NCBI GenBank assembly: GCA_902801175.1
Contig: CADCHF010000016.1
Location: 1 to 52,416 of the forward strand
DNA: 52,416 bases
Reading direction: 5' to 3'
DNA from: an uncultured Coriobacteriaceae bacterium
GTDB taxonomy: Bacteria > Actinomycetota > Coriobacteriia > Coriobacteriales > Atopobiaceae
A program made the position numbers and the translations under genes. A model generated the notes under the pieces. That model made no database searches and was not told the origin of the DNA. It saw only the letters and a list, made by a program, of their open reading frames with translations. Shown piece by piece: positions 46,103 to 52,416 of the stretch. Every line of letters starts with the position of its first letter. The first letter of the stretch is position 1.

Positions 46103-47503
46103 ATGGCAACCTACTACACCAGCGCTTTTCTGCGCCGGCTGAACAATCGCAAGGGCAAGCCGTGGTGCGGCGTGCTCAAGTACCAGGAGCCGAACCCCGA
46201 CTACGTGGAGGACACGCGAGCGGAGGGCCAGCGCCGTAGGGCCATGGGCAAGCGGCCGAACCCCAACTATATAGAGGACACGCGCGAGCCCAACCAGCGC
46301 AGGCAGTACGTATCGAAGCAGCTAACCAAGGTGTTCGACGCCGAGACGGTGCGCACGAAGTCACAGGCCAACGCCGAGCTTGCAAAGTGGCGCGAAGAGA
46401 TGGAGGCCAGGCACGGCACCCCCGACGCGTCACAGACAGTCGCGGAGTACACAAAGCGCTATATAGACACGCTGGAGCGGCTGGGGAGCGTGGGTGCATC
46501 AACCCTACTCGACTACCGCTCAGTGTCCCTATATCTGGCTCGTGGGGCCTCAATTTCAGACGTTGTAATGCGCGAGCTCACGCCCGCCATGGTTCAGGCG
46601 TGGGAGGTTAGCCTGCTGGAGTCGGGGCTGAGCGGCACGACAGCAGCCAAGCCGCACAGGCTGCTAAAGCAGGTGTGCCAGCACGCCGAGGACATAGGGG
46701 ACATACCGCGCAACCCGGTGCGCCCGGTGAAGCCGCCGCGCAGGTCTACAGGAAAGCCAAACGCGCTAGACGCAGAGGGCCGCAAGCAGGCAATGCGCGC
46801 GTTAGCTGCTATGGCACCGACACCGAAAGTCATAGCCGCACAGATGGCACTGTACACGGGCATGAGGCGCGGCGAGATCTGCGCGCTAACGTGGGCCAAC
46901 GTTGACCTAGAGGGCACGGCATGGGAGGACACCAAAGACCAAGGGCCAAAGCTGCGCATATCGCAGAGCGTAGGGCGCGGCGAGGGTGGCACGTACCTCA
47001 AGCCTCCAAAGACGGCCGCTGGCCGTAGGGTCATACCCATAGAGGGCGGGTTGCTCGACGTGCTCAGAGAGAGGCGCACGCGGATGTGGGCCGATTGGAG
47101 CGAGGCCATGCGAAAGGCTGGCATAGCGCCGGCAGAGGACGCATTTAGCGCGCTGTATGTGGTGGGCCATACGGACGGGTCGTATTACAACCCCACAGTG
47201 CTGTCGCGCGAGTGGGGCGCCACCGCGCGAGATCTGAATCTGATTGGCACGGAGGGGCGTTTCGTCACGTTCCACGACCTGCGACACACCTATGCCACCA
47301 ACGCCATCACCCAAAACGTGGATGTGTCTAGCGTGGCCGCTAATCTGGGACACAGCAGCAAGGCAGTTACGCTCGACGTATACACCTCGAAGGACAGCGC
47401 GGCGCAACGAAACGGCAGTAAGTCGGTTGCGGACGATCTAGACGAGGCCAGGAAGGGCGGCGAGGTTCTACCGTTCAAGCCCCGCAACGGCACGGAGGGT
47501 TAG
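46103..47503 (+). CDS. Tyrosine recombinase/integrase
   Basis: A 466-residue integrase. The catalytic domain (about 220-435) contains Arg255 in YTGMRRGEICALTW, His391-x-x-Arg394 in HDLRHTYAT, His417 in NLGHSS and the nucleophile Tyr427 in TLDVYTSK. A SAM-like core-binding domain lies at about 110-205. The N-terminus is odd: a 16-residue unit PNPDYVEDTRAEGQRR (30-45) is repeated as PNPNYIEDTREPNQRR (52-67), in the place of the usual AP2-like arm-binding domain. GGAGG precedes the ATG. It presumably integrates the element at the flanking tRNA-Thr. Confidence 0.93.
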   Translation: MATYYTSAFLRRLNNRKGKPWCGVLKYQEPNPDYVEDTRAEGQRRRAMGKRPNPNYIEDTREPNQRRQYVSKQLTKVFDAETVRTKSQANAELAKWREEMEARHGTPDASQTVAEYTKRYIDTLERLGSVGASTLLDYRSVSLYLARGASISDVVMRELTPAMVQAWEVSLLESGLSGTTAAKPHRLLKQVCQHAEDIGDIPRNPVRPVKPPRRSTGKPNALDAEGRKQAMRALAAMAPTPKVIAAQMALYTGMRRGEICALTWANVDLEGTAWEDTKDQGPKLRISQSVGRGEGGTYLKPPKTAAGRRVIPIEGGLLDVLRERRTRMWADWSEAMRKAGIAPAEDAFSALYVVGHTDGSYYNPTVLSREWGATARDLNLIGTEGRFVTFHDLRHTYATNAITQNVDVSSVAANLGHSSKAVTLDVYTSKDSAAQRNGSKSVADDLDEARKGGEVLPFKPRNGTEG

Positions 47504-47598
47504 CCGATCTAGGCAATAAGGCCCCCACGACCGCCGACCAAGCAAGCGTGAGGGCCTAAAGGACATGGGCACAGGCCCACGAGAGAAAGGGTACCACG

Positions 47599-47802
47599 AT
47601 GGACGAGAACACCAGCACGATCACTTGTGACCAGGCCGACGAAGCGTGCGACAAATTGGAGTTCGCGGCATGCGCCATAGCCCAAATGGGGGGCACGACA
47701 TACTCGGACAGCGTTTTCTACGGCTGCACGATCGTGCTCACTGAGGCCGTAGGCCTGCTGCGCGAGTACCTGAAGCAGTGCCGCAAGGGCATGGTCGCAT
47801 AG
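47599..47802 (+). CDS. Small hypothetical protein of the element
   Basis: A 67-residue acidic protein (MDENTSTITCDQADEACDKL) with a probable single amphipathic helix near the C-terminus (LTEAVGLLREYLKQCRKG) and four Cys residues. I do not recognise it. The ribosome region ACGAGAGAAAGGGTA is nearly identical to that of the next gene, implying a duplicated leader. It follows the integrase by 95 nt, on the same strand. Confidence 0.65.
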   Translation: MDENTSTITCDQADEACDKLEFAACAIAQMGGTTYSDSVFYGCTIVLTEAVGLLREYLKQCRKGMVA

Positions 47803-47826
47803 ACCCCACGAGAGAAAGGGTAACGC

Positions 47827-48285
47827 ATGGCAGACACGAGCAATGCAGACGTGACGGTATTGGACGTTCTGGAGGTGCTGGACGCGACCATAGAGGACGC
47901 CGTAAACGTGGCTGACGCCATGGGGGTAACAATAGAACATCTGCGAGCCGTGAAGTTCGGCAGCATAGGCGCAGACCAATTGCGCGCCATGGCCGTGACG
48001 CTGCGCCGGAGTTCGGACGAGCTGCTGGCAATCGCCAGCCAACCAGCAATTGAGCTCGACCGCCGCAAGGCGCTGGCGCGTGCTACTACCAACATGGTGG
48101 ACGCGGCGATCGTGGCAGCAGAGCGCATGACGGGCGCGGCGCACCTGCTGCATCAGTGGGGCTACGCCGAGGGGAACGGCAGCGAGGACGGGGCCGCGTT
48201 CAATCTGCTGGCCGACGTTCTGGAGGAAGCAGCCACGGACGTGATAGGCGCACGCGACAGGCTGGACGAGCTTAGGGCGCAGTAG
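47827..48285 (+). CDS. Hypothetical alpha-helical protein of the element
   Basis: A 152-residue protein predicted to be almost all helical, with regular heptad-like stretches (LDVLEVLDATIEDAVNVADA; AAIVAAERMTGAAHLLHQW). No known family. The leader CCACGAGAGAAAGGGTAACGC repeats the upstream region of the preceding gene. Only 24 nt separate the two genes, so they form one operon. Confidence 0.7.
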   Translation: MADTSNADVTVLDVLEVLDATIEDAVNVADAMGVTIEHLRAVKFGSIGADQLRAMAVTLRRSSDELLAIASQPAIELDRRKALARATTNMVDAAIVAAERMTGAAHLLHQWGYAEGNGSEDGAAFNLLADVLEEAATDVIGARDRLDELRAQ

Positions 48286-48311
48286 TGTAGTCTCATCGGT
48301 TTAGATCCAAA

Positions 48312-48344
48312 ACGCGGCGCGTCTCGACCAATGGGGCGCGCCGC
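48312..48344 (+). terminator. GC hairpin after the helical protein gene
   Basis: GCGGCGCG near 48315 pairs with CGCGCCGC ending at 48344 around a 14-nt loop. No T run follows. It overlaps the region upstream of a possible ATG at 48345, which argues for the later start at 48387 in the next gene. Confidence 0.45.
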
Positions 48345-48386
48345 ATGGCCGCGGGCAGGCGGCGAACAACAGAGAGCGGGCAGGGC

Positions 48387-49007
48387 ATGGGTGGCAAGAG
48401 GAAAGAGCGGCACACAAGCGGATTCAACCCGGACGATTACGCCGACGAGCTGGAGCGGCTGGAGGCCCTTAGACGATCCATTGGAGACGAGCTGGGGCGG
48501 GGGCTATACCCAGACCCCAATTATCCGCTGTGGGATGGGCAAATGGCACCGCACGGTTCGAAGCTAACGCCGGAGCGGCGGGATAAGCAGTTTTGCAACG
48601 TCACCCTCAAAAGTCCCGCACTCCACACAGCGCTACGGCTAAAGAGCGCCTACGACCGCGCAAAAGAGCGCGACGGCATCACCCTCGCAGAGTGGGCGGC
48701 TAGGTGCTCGAATCACGGCAAGGATAAGAAAGTCGCTAGCAGGTGGCTCGAATCGCCATCGACCATGGAGCGAAGCGAAGTCCTGGCCACGTGCGAGCTG
48801 TTCGGCTGTTCGCTCGCATACCTGCAAGGGCGCGAGTGGGACGCGGAGAGAGTTATCGATGTTTACGAGGTGCTATCAACCGAGAGCCGCGTAAAGCTAT
48901 GCAGCTACCTAAGCGATCTGGACGAACTAGAGTGGCTGCACAGGCCAGATGAATACCGTAGGGCAGCTGCTAGGGTTGCAGAGAGACGAGCGGCTAAGGA
49001 CAAGTGA
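48387..49007 (+). CDS. Helix-turn-helix (XRE-like) regulator of the element
   Basis: About 206 residues. A basic N-terminus leads into a helical region and an HTH-like stretch: ITLAEWAARCSNHGKDKKVA, SRWLESPSTMERSEVLATCE, and LFGCSLAYLQGRE, the last being the typical end of lambda-repressor-like domains. The start is uncertain: ATG 48387 has a weak AGGG site, ATG 48345 follows directly after a hairpin. A repressor role is suggested by the downstream ATGTGCGCA repeats, but this is inference. Confidence 0.65.
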   Translation: MGGKRKERHTSGFNPDDYADELERLEALRRSIGDELGRGLYPDPNYPLWDGQMAPHGSKLTPERRDKQFCNVTLKSPALHTALRLKSAYDRAKERDGITLAEWAARCSNHGKDKKVASRWLESPSTMERSEVLATCELFGCSLAYLQGREWDAERVIDVYEVLSTESRVKLCSYLSDLDELEWLHRPDEYRRAAARVAERRAAKDK

Positions 49008-49074
49008 GTGGCAGGCGCCAATTGTGGTCGGCTTGTGGTGAATGCCCGGCACCAAAAACTATTTTCGGACGTTG

Positions 49075-49110
49075 CCCATGTGCGCAGAGGCCCTATCCTG
49101 CGCACATGGG
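49075..49110 (+). terminator. Terminator after the HTH gene
   Basis: CCCATGTGCGCAG (49075-49087) and CTGCGCACATGGG (49098-49110) form a perfect 13-bp stem with a 10-nt loop, followed by TTTCCTTTTT. The stem contains the repeated word ATGTGCGCA in both orientations. Confidence 0.82.
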
Positions 49111-49157
49111 TTTCCTTTTTACCGAAAGCAATGTGCGCAGAACCGCCGATGTGCGCA
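49078..49157. promoter_or_regulatory. Four copies of ATGTGCGCA, probable operator array
   Basis: ATGTGCGCA occurs at 49078, 49131 and 49149, and inverted at 49099. The last two are 18 bp apart. They lie about 150-230 bp before the excisionase-like gene and next to the HTH gene, so they are good candidates for repressor binding sites. Confidence 0.55.
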
Positions 49158-49309
49158 CCAATGGGTCGATTTTAGGCCATCTACCTGCAAAAACATCGAT
49201 TATTCGATATGTCAACATATGTCGTGGCGGGGCAACTTGTGACCCGCTGCGTGGTGGCCACCGCGCCCATTCTCTAGCCGCCATACCAGGCGGGGAAGGG
49301 GCGTATACC

Positions 49310-49510
49310 ATGCCTAACAAGACCGATAGCACCAACAACACCTCACAGGCGCTCATTATCAGGCCGACCAAGGCCGCGCTTTTGACAGGCCTGAGCACGC
49401 GCACCATCACGCGCATGTGCGAGGCTGGCGAGCTGCCGGCCGTGAAGCTGCACGGCAAGTGGCTCATCAACCGCAGCGAGCTCATGCGCATCATCGGCGT
49501 GCAGGCGTAG
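49310..49510 (+). CDS. Excisionase-like helix-turn-helix protein
   Basis: A 66-residue protein. KAALLTGLSTRTITRMCEAG followed by ELPAVKLHGKWLINRSELMR has the winged-helix pattern of helix_turn_helix_17/excisionase proteins (recognition helix then hairpin). It could act as excisionase for the integrase or as a small regulator. GGGAAGGGG lies about 9 nt before the ATG at 49310. It is separated from the next gene by 14 nt. Confidence 0.78.
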   Translation: MPNKTDSTNNTSQALIIRPTKAALLTGLSTRTITRMCEAGELPAVKLHGKWLINRSELMRIIGVQA

Positions 49511-49524
49511 GGTGGTGGCTGGCT

Positions 49525-49776
49525 ATGACGAACAGCGGAGAGAAGGCTCACGAGCACGACGGATTGTCGTACAAGCACATCAAAGCCATTTGCCCTTTTA
49601 GCGGCTCGACATGCAGAGGCGCATCGTGCGCGCTGGCAATCGGCATCAAGGATAAGCGCGGATGGAGGGACTACCCCGAGGGCTACCGCTGTGGGATGTG
49701 CGGCAATCTCAGGGAGAACGAGTGGATCGGGGAGCACTACACGAGCTTTGACGCAGAGGGGAACCGCTGGATATGA
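49525..49776 (+). CDS. Small Cys-rich zinc-ribbon-like protein
   Basis: An 83-residue protein. Cys pairs in CPFSGSTCRGASC and YRCGMCGN could bind zinc. No known family. The TGA overlaps the primase ATG by 4 nt (ATGA), so it is translated with the primase module. Its ribosome site is weak (GGTGG). Confidence 0.62.
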   Translation: MTNSGEKAHEHDGLSYKHIKAICPFSGSTCRGASCALAIGIKDKRGWRDYPEGYRCGMCGNLRENEWIGEHYTSFDAEGNRWI

Positions 49777-50351
49777 GTTTCATGGTCACCCTCGATACCG
49801 AGGCATACAAGACGAAGCCCGACGCGAGCGAGGCGGGCCGCATCACCGCACGCATGAAGTCGGCGCACCCCACGGAGCTGGACGAGGCATCTTTCTGCGA
49901 GCACGTGAGGCAGGGCAAGACGTGGGTTGGGGCAACCTATCAGCCAGGCGGGAGCGGCTGGGGGCTGTTCGTGGGGCAGCAGGTGTTCGCGCTCGACATA
50001 GACAACGCAACCGAGTACGCGCGCAAGGACGGCGGCAGGGGCAAGAGGCCGCTTCTGCCGGACGAAGAGGGCCACCTGTCCCCCACCGAGGCCCTCGCAA
50101 GGTGCGAGGCCCTTGGGCTCGTGCCCCTGTGCACATACGCCACCATGCACGACCGACCCGAGAACCAGCGGTTCAGGCTCGTGTTCGCCATGCCCGAGCC
50201 TGTGGCCGACGAGGGCGAGGCGCGCGGGATAATCGCCGCGCTCCTGCGAGCGTTCCCGGAGGCAGACCCATCGTGCAAGAACCCGAACAGGCTGTTCTAT
50301 GGGTCGAACGGCACGGTAACGGAGCTGTGGCGAGGGGAGGCCCCGGCATGA
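49773..50351 (+). CDS. Archaeo-eukaryotic-type primase domain protein
   Basis: A 192-residue protein. The catalytic DxD is FALDIDN (Asp75, Asp77); a basic/His strand TYATMHDRPENQRFRLVFAM contains His126 and Arg135; and DPSCKNPNRLFYG (about 165-177) supplies the closing K-x-x-N-R-x-F-Y-G motif. This order fits small AEP (PrimPol-like) primases of plasmids and mobile elements, which make RNA or DNA primers. It overlaps its neighbours by ATGA on both sides and is followed by the RepA-like ATPase. Confidence 0.8.
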   Translation: MSFMVTLDTEAYKTKPDASEAGRITARMKSAHPTELDEASFCEHVRQGKTWVGATYQPGGSGWGLFVGQQVFALDIDNATEYARKDGGRGKRPLLPDEEGHLSPTEALARCEALGLVPLCTYATMHDRPENQRFRLVFAMPEPVADEGEARGIIAALLRAFPEADPSCKNPNRLFYGSNGTVTELWRGEAPA

Positions 50352-52099
50352 GCAACCTGGACGTTCTCAGGGCCATGGTGGCGGCAGACCCGGAGGCCGC
50401 GGAACAGCACGGCACCAAGCAGTTAACCGCTGAGACAGCCGCCAGCGCGGGAGGCGAGCCAATCGGATGGGAGGACAGCGTTAGCATCGACGGCGGCTCG
50501 ACCAGCACCGCGAGCGCCGCCACCCGCGACCGGGACGAGCTCATGGACATGTGCGCAGAGGTGAGCATTCTGGATCTGGCGCGCGAGGACACGGGAGAGA
50601 TCGGCCGACAGAGCGGCAATTGCGTGTCGTTCCACACGTGCCCTGTGTGCGGGAGGCACGACTGTTTCCGCGCATACCCGGAAACCAACTCGTGGGCATG
50701 CTTCAGCGCATCCAACCCAAACGCCGACCCATCGAAGAACGCATCGGGCGGCAACGTGCTCGACTACCTGGAGCGGGCACGGCACATGCAAAAGACCGAG
50801 GCCGTGAGATGGCTGCGCGAGAGGACGGGGCACCCGTTCCAGCCAGAGCGCCAGGCAGGCCATGCGGGCGGCAGCGCGAGCGCCAGCGACGGCGCGGGAC
50901 CCAACGCCAAAGACGGCGCCAACATCGAGTTCACAGACATAAGCTCGATCATTGGCGAGCCCGTCGTGCCGCTGGACGAGGTGATACACGGGCTGCTACC
51001 GCGAGAGCGCATCGGGCAGATCGTCGCCCGTGGCGGCAGCGGCAAGACGTTCATGGGATACGCTGCGGCCCTTAGCGTTGCATCCGGGCGCGATTGGCTG
51101 GGCTTTAGCTGCGTCCACGGGAGGGCCCTGTTCATCGACCCCGAGTTGCATCCAAACGACATTCGCCGCCGCATTCAGTCAATCTCGCGCGCCATGGGGC
51201 TTACTCAAAATGAGGCCAGAGGCCGATTGGACGTAGTGTCCCTGAGGGGCACGACGGCAACGGCAGACGTGCTCGACACGGAGATACGGCAGCACATTGC
51301 GGCCACGGGAAAGCCCTACGACCTGATCATTATCGACACGATAAACGCCATCATGACAGGGGACGAAAACAGCTCCACGGACGTGAGGGCGCTGTTCGCG
51401 TCGCTGCAGCGGCTAACGAAGGACAGCGGCGCGGCGTGCATCGTCATCCACCACACCGGCAAGGGGCAAGGCCAGGCAGACGGCGAGCGCGGGCGCGGCT
51501 CCAGCGTGTTTCTCGACGCGCCGGACGTGTGCATGGAGCTAGCGCCCCTGAGGGTTGACCCGGGCAGCGCGGCCGACGAGCTGCTAAAGGCGCACGCGCA
51601 GACCAGGGCGAACGGCACGCGGATCTACGCGACGGCATGGAGGCTCACGTTCCCAAAGAACCGCGCCGAGGCACCCATCAAGCCCATCAACCTCATTTTT
51701 CGCCACCCGCTCCATATCGTGGACGGCACCGGCGAGCTCGAGGAATGCAAGGTTGCCGGCAGCAGCGCGGACTACGGCAGCAGGGGCGGCAGCGCCAAGG
51801 GCGAGAGCTGCCAAAGGGACTGGGACGCAATGGATGAGGCCCTGGCGGGCATCATCGACGACATCCACGCCGAGGGCAACAGGGCGACGAGGGCGGCGTG
51901 CCTCGGCGTGCTCAACGAGCGGCGCGAGAGCATGGGCATGCCCAAGTGGGCCAGCGCGACGTTCAAGAACAACACCCTGAGGGGCGGGAAGCTCCGGTAC
52001 CGCGTGGACCCCACCACCCAAGAGCTCTACCGGCTCAGCGACGAACAGCTTGCAGCGGAGTCGGACACCGAGGGGGGTGCCGTACCGAATACCCCCTAA
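50348..52099 (+). CDS. CHC2 zinc finger and RepA-like ATPase (replicative helicase)
   Basis: 583 residues. A zinc-finger region HTCPVCGRHDCFRAYPETNS with WACFSA (about 97-120) resembles the CHC2 domain of primases. A low-complexity linker (165-195) leads to a RecA-fold ATPase: Walker A ARGGSGKTFMGYAAALS (227 onward), Walker B LIIIDTINAIM with Asp330, then SGAACIVIHHTGKGQGQ. This is the RepA/AAA_25 helicase-loader type of mobile elements. The start ATG 50348 overlaps the primase stop (ATGA). With the primase it forms a self-contained replication module. Confidence 0.85.
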   Translation: MSNLDVLRAMVAADPEAAEQHGTKQLTAETAASAGGEPIGWEDSVSIDGGSTSTASAATRDRDELMDMCAEVSILDLAREDTGEIGRQSGNCVSFHTCPVCGRHDCFRAYPETNSWACFSASNPNADPSKNASGGNVLDYLERARHMQKTEAVRWLRERTGHPFQPERQAGHAGGSASASDGAGPNAKDGANIEFTDISSIIGEPVVPLDEVIHGLLPRERIGQIVARGGSGKTFMGYAAALSVASGRDWLGFSCVHGRALFIDPELHPNDIRRRIQSISRAMGLTQNEARGRLDVVSLRGTTATADVLDTEIRQHIAATGKPYDLIIIDTINAIMTGDENSSTDVRALFASLQRLTKDSGAACIVIHHTGKGQGQADGERGRGSSVFLDAPDVCMELAPLRVDPGSAADELLKAHAQTRANGTRIYATAWRLTFPKNRAEAPIKPINLIFRHPLHIVDGTGELEECKVAGSSADYGSRGGSAKGESCQRDWDAMDEALAGIIDDIHAEGNRATRAACLGVLNERRESMGMPKWASATFKNNTLRGGKLRYRVDPTTQELYRLSDEQLAAESDTEGGAVPNTP

Positions 52100-52109
52100 T
52101 CGGTACCCC

Positions 52110-52152
52110 GTACCGTACCGGATAGCCCTTATATACCTAAAAGGTACGGTAC
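52110..52152. repeat. GTACC inverted repeat with AT-rich centre, possible replication or control site
   Basis: GTACCGTACC (52110-52119) and GGTACGGTAC (52143-52152) are perfect reverse complements around a 23-nt AT-rich centre containing TTATATA. More GTACC words flank it (52102 onward, and TACCCCCT twice). It lies directly after the RepA-like gene, where iterons or an operator would be expected. Confidence 0.5.
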
Positions 52153-52167
52153 CCCCTGGGCAGGGTA

Positions 52168-52188
52168 CTCCCCGATAGAATCGGGGAG
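52168..52188 (+). promoter_or_regulatory. Hairpin that can hide a ribosome site
   Basis: CTCCCCGAT and ATCGGGGAG (9 bp) enclose a 3-nt loop. The right arm contains GGGGAG, which could be the ribosome site of the small frame starting at GTG 52195. It may equally be a plain terminator without a T run. Confidence 0.35.
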
Positions 52189-52194
52189 ATACCC

Positions 52195-52398
52195 GTGCCC
52201 CCAGTGCGGTACATGGAGCAATCAAGCACGAGAGCCGTACCACCACCAGCACCCCGCGCGTCGGCCGTGGCGGGCAAGGCACGCAAGATATTGCGGGGGT
52301 TGGTGAGACACGCAGAGCCCATTACAGTTCTCGTTGGCCCTGAGGGGCCGGCCCGAGCCTTTGGGATTTCAACATTCTCATGTCTCTTGATTTCCTAA
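52195..52398 (+). CDS. Doubtful small open frame at the right edge
   Basis: 67 codons from GTG 52195 (or ATG 52213). The translation is Pro/Ala/Arg-rich with no recognisable domain (for example VAGKARKILRGLVRHAEP). It follows the hairpin at 52168-52188. Codon usage does not support or exclude it; I treat it as uncertain. Confidence 0.25.
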   Translation: MPPVRYMEQSSTRAVPPPAPRASAVAGKARKILRGLVRHAEPITVLVGPEGPARAFGISTFSCLLIS

Positions 52399-52416
52399 CC
52401 TTGGTGCTGGCCCCTC

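Larger units (their letters stand above)
45890..52416. mobile_element. Integrative element at tRNA-Thr (left junction to window end)
   Basis: A tRNA 3' fragment is followed by an outward-adjacent tyrosine integrase and a rightward run of small unknown genes, an HTH protein, an excisionase-like protein, a primase and a RepA-like ATPase. All coding is on the plus strand, intergenic gaps are short, and AGG/ATA codons are common, unlike the left-hand core genes. No phage structural, packaging or conjugation gene is visible. The right junction lies beyond the window, so an integrated plasmid, a phage satellite and a larger prophage or ICE cannot be separated. Confidence 0.8.

Noticed and set aside
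49208..49226. Palindrome ATATGTCAACATATGTC near the excisionase-like gene
   Set aside because: It contains TTGACA on the minus strand but no matching -10 or gene in that direction.

Overview
The window comes from a high-GC Gram-positive bacterium. The rpoB-rpoC block, single-domain ferredoxin and 2-oxoacid:ferredoxin oxidoreductase genes, GtrA-like and CmpB-like membrane proteins, and abundant AMP-forming ligases and GH3 glycosidases fit the class Coriobacteriia (Actinomycetota), perhaps an Olsenella/Atopobiaceae-type anaerobe. The taxon is an inference from gene content, not from a marker search.

Positions 1-9,060 are accessory carbohydrate and regulatory genes. They hold the start of a membrane-anchored GH3 glycosidase running off the left edge, an AgrA/AgrC-like LytTR regulator and GHKL kinase, a RelB/DinJ-PIN toxin-antitoxin pair, a hormone-sensitive-lipase-type esterase, a GtrA-like protein, a second GH3 enzyme with a C-terminal membrane segment, a remnant of a PIN toxin and a GNAT acetyltransferase. 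Positions 9,160-12,004 hold a two-gene unit: a cytoplasmic BMP-family binding protein and a metallophosphoesterase. A fused sugar isomerase/acyl-CoA synthetase lies at 12,025-14,658. A five-gene ATPase-ferredoxin-VorB-TPP-gamma operon lies at 15,169-18,877. It converges on an acyl-CoA synthetase with its XRE-cupin regulator (19,188-21,710). A HerA-like ATPase, a YD-repeat-like lipoprotein and a 961-residue internally duplicated membrane protein follow (21,942-28,200).

Positions 28,455-43,713 are the conserved transcription/translation core, all on the minus strand: tRNA-Tyr, tRNA-Thr, tRNA-Met and tuf from one strong promoter; rpmG, tRNA-Trp, secE and nusG from another; then rplK-rplA, rplJ-rplL behind an L10 leader, and rpoB-rpoC. 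The tuf copy carries an apparent 19-nt deletion that breaks its frame. Between tuf and rpmG lies about 1.3 kb with no convincing gene. It is bracketed by two long hairpins with nearly the same 55-nt core but unrelated, fully self-complementary 30-bp stems. A third hairpin at 11,918-12,004 may be a shorter relative. This hairpin family is the most unusual structure I see.

After a CmpB-like permease (43,872-45,455), the right end is an integrative element inserted in a tRNA-Thr(TGT) gene. Two tandem copies of the tRNA 3' end plus its terminator lie at 45,696-45,910. They are followed by a tyrosine integrase behind phased AGGTGTAC repeats, small unknown genes, an HTH protein, an excisionase-like protein, a small Cys-rich protein, an archaeo-eukaryotic-type primase and a CHC2/RepA-like ATPase. 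These genes use AGG and ATA codons that the core genes largely avoid. The element continues past the right edge.
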